64,000 bases of DNA, taken from assembly GCF_032842345.1 (NCBI RefSeq), contig NZ_WBKO01000001.1, forward strand, positions 1,178,001-1,242,000. Direction: 5' to 3'. Every line of letters starts with the position of its first letter. Position 1 is the first letter of the stretch. Shown in pieces: positions 61,181 to 64,000 of the stretch. The DNA comes from Methanoculleus caldifontis. GTDB taxonomy: Archaea > Halobacteriota > Methanomicrobia > Methanomicrobiales > Methanoculleaceae. Both the position numbers and the translations under genes were made by a program. The notes under the pieces are model-generated. The model worked only from the letters and a program-made list of their open reading frames with translations. It ran no database searches and was not told the DNA's origin.

Positions 61181-61508
61181 GCTGAGCCACTCACCCTAGC
61201 CCCATCTCCGGGATGGAACCGACATATCGCCGGACTGCAGAAGAGTTTGGTCAAAGTCTGCCATACTTGGGTGATCAATCGGTAGGATAGTAGCGATAAA
61301 AGCATTGTGTCATATTTCTCTCTACCGGAGTAATCAGCCACGTTAGCGGGGGCTTTTGTCTCCGTGAAACGTCATCACGCACCGGGGTGACCGGGGCCGG
61401 GCTGATGGGCGATCCTGTGCCATCAGACCCGGCCGGATCGGGGAGACGCACATATATATGGAGGCAGGTAGTTGTATATGTGCAGACCTATCTGCATGGT
61501 TGAATAAT
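61181..61508. other. Divergent intergenic region between the methyltransferase-ligase gene and the CxxC genes
   Basis: No gene is supported here. On the minus strand TGCTTTTATCGC (about 61305-61294) may be the ligase-gene TATA box. On the plus strand CATATATATGG (61451-61461) is a strong TATA candidate about 55 bases before the first CxxC gene. Confidence 0.4.
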
Positions 61509-61685
61509 ATGGATGAGAGATATCCGAGCCGGGGTCCCCGCTCGTTCCAGGACGGCCCCCGCGAGTTCCATAAAGCAGTCTGTTCCGACTGCAGCAAAGA
61601 GTGCGAAGTTCCTTTCAAGCCCACGGAAGGCCGGCCCGTCTACTGCCGCGACTGCCTCCCGAAGCACAGGAAGCCCCGGTACTGA
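61509..61685 (+). CDS. CxxC-x17-CxxC zinc-ribbon mini-protein, copy 1
   Basis: 58 residues from ATG 61509, chosen because similarity to the next gene begins exactly there; ATG 61458 would extend it by 17 residues. Two Cys pairs, CSDC and CRDC, are separated by 17 residues, the CxxC-x17-CxxC domain of small archaeal and bacterial proteins thought to bind Zn or nucleic acid. The N-terminal half is Arg/Pro-rich. The product differs from copy 2 at only four or five residues (including Ser/Ala, Ser/Gly, Glu/Ala and Tyr/Phe at the end). Confidence 0.8.
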   Translation: MDERYPSRGPRSFQDGPREFHKAVCSDCSKECEVPFKPTEGRPVYCRDCLPKHRKPRY

Positions 61686-61725
61686 GTGTCTGTGAATAAA
61701 ATTTCTCAATGTGAGTGATATTCCA

Positions 61726-61902
61726 ATGGATGAGAGATATCCGAGCCGGGGTCCGCGCTCGTTCCAGGACGGCCCCCGCGAGTTCCATAAGGCAGTCTGC
61801 GCCGACTGCGGCAAAGCGTGCGAAGTTCCTTTCAAGCCCACGGAGGGTCGGCCCGTCTACTGCCGCGACTGCCTCCCGAAGCACAGAAAGCCCAGATTCT
61901 AA
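61726..61902 (+). CDS. CxxC-x17-CxxC zinc-ribbon mini-protein, copy 2
   Basis: 58 residues, tandem duplicate of 61509-61685 after a 40-base gap; the gap itself is not duplicated. CADC and CRDC are again 17 residues apart. A GTG at 61711 would add five residues but has no counterpart in copy 1. Near-identical DNA indicates recent duplication or gene conversion. Followed by a T-rich CTATTCTTTTTCC terminator at about 61905-61918. Confidence 0.8.
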   Translation: MDERYPSRGPRSFQDGPREFHKAVCADCGKACEVPFKPTEGRPVYCRDCLPKHRKPRF

Positions 61903-62027
61903 CCCTATTCTTTTTCCGGCTGCATCTTCCGGGTGCCGCCTTTAAGAGTTCTCCTGCCGTAGTCCATGCCTGACGCTTGCTGCCCCTTCCCGCGACCGAT
62001 AGGCCGGTTCGCCTCCCCGCCCTGCGT

Positions 62028-62795
62028 CTAGACGATCAGCCGCCTCCGCATCAGCCTGATGGCAAGGACGAAGAAGACCACGGTCGCGACTGCTATCCAG
62101 GCGAGGTTGAGGAGGTTTGCCGGCGCAAACGCCGCGAGGGTGATTGCCCGGTTGATGCTGACGACGTGCGTGAGCGGGAGCACGGCGAGGGCGAAGTACC
62201 GGATCGGCTCCGGGAGCAGTTCCAGAGGGAAGAACGTCCCCGAGAAGAGGAACATCGGGGTGATGAAGAGGAACGAGGGGTAGTTCAGCGCGTCGATGCC
62301 CGGCGTGATCGCCGTGAAGCACATCCCGATGGCTGCGAAGAGGAGGCCGGCCAGGCAGGCGAAGGGGATGAGGAGGAGGGACGACGGCATGGCCACGACG
62401 TCGAAGAGGAGGAGGACCGGGAGCATCAGTGTTGCGTAGATCGCGCCCCGGGTGGCGCCCCAGAACATCTCCCCCGCGATCACCTCGTCGATGCTGACCG
62501 GTGTGGCGATGATGGCGTCAAACGTCTTCTGGTAGTACATCCGGACGAACGACGAGTAGGTGCACTCGAAGAAGGATGAGTACATCACCGATATCGAGAC
62601 GAGCGCCGGCGCGATGAAGACCGGATAGGGTATCCCGTCGACCGCCTCGACGTAGGTGCCGAGGCCGAACCCCAGCGCCAGGAGGTAGAGGACCGGCTCG
62701 ACGAACGGGGGGATGAAGTTCACCCGGTAGGTCCTGATGAAGGCGTCCCAGTTCCTCCGCCAGACGCTTTGCACCCTGCCGGAGATATCGATCAT
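62028..62795 (-). CDS. ABC-2 type transporter permease
   Basis: 255 residues with six hydrophobic segments and the ABC-2 signature region between them (MYYQKTFDAIIATPVSIDEVIAGE in part; LFSGTFFPLELLPEPIRYFA in part), as in NodJ/DrrB-type exporters. The N-terminal RRNWDAFIRTYRVNFIPPFVEP is typical. It follows the ATPase gene by 7 bases, forming a two-gene drug, lipid or polysaccharide exporter. Substrate unknown. Confidence 0.93.
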   Translation of the reverse strand: MIDISGRVQSVWRRNWDAFIRTYRVNFIPPFVEPVLYLLALGFGLGTYVEAVDGIPYPVFIAPALVSISVMYSSFFECTYSSFVRMYYQKTFDAIIATPVSIDEVIAGEMFWGATRGAIYATLMLPVLLLFDVVAMPSSLLLIPFACLAGLLFAAIGMCFTAITPGIDALNYPSFLFITPMFLFSGTFFPLELLPEPIRYFALAVLPLTHVVSINRAITLAAFAPANLLNLAWIAVATVVFFVLAIRLMRRRLIV

Positions 62796-62802
62796 GGTCC
62801 GC

Positions 62803-63714
62803 TCACTCCCGCAGGGTGCGGCCTGTCAGCCGCAGGAAGACGTCCTCAAGGGTCGCAGGGCGGACGGTCACCGCCGCCTCGTGCCGGCAGACCTCGAGGA
62901 GGTCGCGTGCCACGTCGTGGGGGCGGTCCGTGAAGATCTGGAGCTGATCGCCGGCAGGGTCGTAGTCCACGCCGAGGTCGTTCAAGCGGGCGACCACCTT
63001 CTCCGTCCGCTCGACTTCGACGACCTCGCCCCCCGCATGCTCCCTGATGAGGTCTGCCGGGGGCCCTTCGACGAGGATCTTCCCGTGGTCCATGATCACA
63101 AGCCGGTCGCAGAGCCGCTCGGCTTCGTCCAGGTAGTGCGTGGTGAGGACGAGGGTGTTCCCCTGCGCCTGAAGGCTCCGGAGTTTCTCCCAGATCAGGT
63201 GCCGCGCCTGCGGGTCGAGGCCGATGGTGGGCTCGTCGAGGATGAGCAGTTCGGGTGCGTTGATCAGGGCCCGGGCGATGATCAGCCGCCGTTTCATCCC
63301 GCCGGAGAGCTTCTCGATCAGGACGTCCCGCTTCTCCTCAAGCTGCATGAACGTGAGGAGTTCTTCCGCCCGGCGTTCCGCCTCCTGCTTCTCGATGCCG
63401 AAGTAGCGGGCGTACACGAGCAGGTTCCGGTAGGCCGAGAAGTCGGGGTCGAGATTGGTCTCCTGGGGCACCACGCCGAGGCGGTTCTTGATCTCCCGCG
63501 GGTGCGTATCCGTATCCAGCCCAAAGACCTGCAGGGTGCCGCTGGATTTCGGGGAGATGCACTGGATCATCTTCATGGTCGTCGTCTTTCCTGCCCCGTT
63601 CGGGCCGAGAAATCCGAATACCTCTCCCTTCCTGACGTGAAAGTTGATGCGGTCGACCGCGGTGAGATCCTCAAACCGCTTGAAGAGGTCGCGGGCTACG
63701 ATGATGTCTCCGAT
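62803..63714 (-). CDS. ABC transporter ATPase (DrrA/NodI type) with apparent non-ATG start
   Basis: 303 residues if initiated at ATC 63714. The reading frame upstream of the first ATG (63576) encodes a normal ABC N-terminus, DIIVARDLFKRFEDLTAVD, and Walker A GPNGAGKTTT, so ATG 63576 cannot be the start. Between the in-frame stop (63738-63736) and Walker A there is no ATG, GTG or TTG. GGGAGG (63728-63723) is spaced 8 bases before ATC 63714. Further motifs: LSGGMKRRL, LLILDEPTIGLDP and a C-terminal regulatory domain. Either a rare ATC start or a sequence error is implied. Confidence 0.85.
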   Translation of the reverse strand: MGDIIVARDLFKRFEDLTAVDRINFHVRKGEVFGFLGPNGAGKTTTMKMIQCISPKSSGTLQVFGLDTDTHPREIKNRLGVVPQETNLDPDFSAYRNLLVYARYFGIEKQEAERRAEELLTFMQLEEKRDVLIEKLSGGMKRRLIIARALINAPELLILDEPTIGLDPQARHLIWEKLRSLQAQGNTLVLTTHYLDEAERLCDRLVIMDHGKILVEGPPADLIREHAGGEVVEVERTEKVVARLNDLGVDYDPAGDQLQIFTDRPHDVARDLLEVCRHEAAVTVRPATLEDVFLRLTGRTLRE

Positions 63715-63778
63715 TGTTTCTTCCTCCCTGGGAGGTCATGAGGTCGTGCCGATAGAACATTCTTTCGCCTGCCTGCTA

Positions 63779-63824
63779 CCCGGCCCTCCCCCGCGTGCAT
63801 GCACGCCGATCCCGGAGGGCCGGG
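63779..63824. repeat. Nested GC-rich hairpin with inner 14-bp palindrome
   Basis: CCCGGCCCTCC (63779-63789) pairs with GGAGGGCCGGG (63814-63824), an 11-bp perfect stem. The loop holds GCGTGCATGCACGC (63793-63806), a perfect 14-bp palindrome. It stands between the ABC ATPase gene (its upstream side) and a gene starting at 63914. There is no adjacent T run. Confidence 0.75.
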
Positions 63825-63913
63825 CCGGAATTCTCTCCGCCCCGCCCTGCGTCCCGCACTCTTTTTGCCCGGAGAGAACCGAGTATTGTAATTCATCTGG
63901 ATGCGATGATACC

Positions 63914-64000
63914 ATGATCGACGGTGCTGAGGGATACGCCGGGGCGGGCAGGGCCATCTACCCGTCCGACGCGATATATGTCGGTTCGACGGACAACCGC
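63914..64000 (+). CDS. Start of a possible gene running off the window (29 codons seen)
   Basis: ATG 63914 opens a frame without stop to the window end, beginning MIDGAEGYAGAGRAIYPSD. An AT-rich stretch (GAGTATTGTAATTC, about 63881-63894) lies upstream. Too short to identify; the call rests only on the open frame, the codon usage and the position after a gene-free stretch. Confidence 0.35.
   Translation, partial: MIDGAEGYAGAGRAIYPSDAIYVGSTDNR

Noticed and set aside
61343-61884. Minus-strand frames across the CxxC gene pair
   Set aside because: They repeat because the plus-strand genes are duplicated; the plus-strand frames have the Cys motif and consistent starts and stops.

Overview
The window is about 64 kb of GC-rich archaeal chromosome from a hydrogenotrophic methanogen. 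It encodes methyl-coenzyme M reductase (mcrBDCGA), methyl-H4MPT:CoM methyltransferase (mtr), formylmethanofuran dehydrogenase (fwd), heterodisulfide reductase (hdrABC) with mvhD, formyltransferase (ftr), and coenzyme B biosynthesis genes. TATA/Shine-Dalgarno signals, PKD and PGF-CTERM surface proteins and a two-domain tRNA-splicing endonuclease fit the Methanomicrobiales. A Methanoculleus-like organism is my inference, not a proven identification.

Layout. 1-1546 (+): end of an adkA-DUF106-cmk group. 1543-3337 (-): an isolated pair of A-type ATP synthase genes (C and D). 3447-8984 (+): a histone-deacetylase-like hydrolase, a complete ECF transporter (S, fused A-A', T), a small unknown protein and a SelB-like EF-Tu relative with a degenerate GTPase domain. 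9417-15029 (-): mtrE-D-C-B-A-F, then a second MtrA fused to MtrG, then mtrH. 15225-20139 (-): mcrBDCGA. 20499-30181 (-): fwdG-fwdF-hdrC-hdrB-hdrA-mvhD-fwdD-fwdB-fwdA-fwdC, with ftr divergent at 30961. So most of the steps from CO2 to methane, plus the CoM-S-S-CoB recycling system, lie in about 22 kb.

32540-41124 (+) is a tightly overlapping nine-gene operon. It contains two paralogous methanogenesis-marker-11-type proteins, a radical SAM protein, an IorA-like thiamine-pyrophosphate enzyme lacking its ferredoxin domain, aksA, the two homoaconitase subunits, an unknown Cys/His-rich protein and aksF. Translational coupling of unknown enzymes to the known 2-oxosuberate pathway makes this the best candidate for an undescribed system, namely the missing later steps of coenzyme B synthesis.

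41150-64000 is a mosaic: endonuclease IV; an eight-PKD surface protein; a PGF-CTERM repeat protein; a solo tnpB transposon; endA-trpS-pheS-pheT; hisF; an S-adenosyl(inosyl)homocysteine hydrolase; an 8-oxoguanine glycosylase; a nifB-like radical SAM gene; a methyltransferase/ATP-grasp fusion; duplicated CxxC-x17-CxxC mini-proteins; and an ABC-2 exporter whose ATPase gene has no normal start codon. Intergenic regions carry a dispersed CGCGAAG-rich inverted-repeat family (three copies), a 49-bp tandem repeat and several operator-like palindromes. I saw no rRNA, tRNA or CRISPR array.
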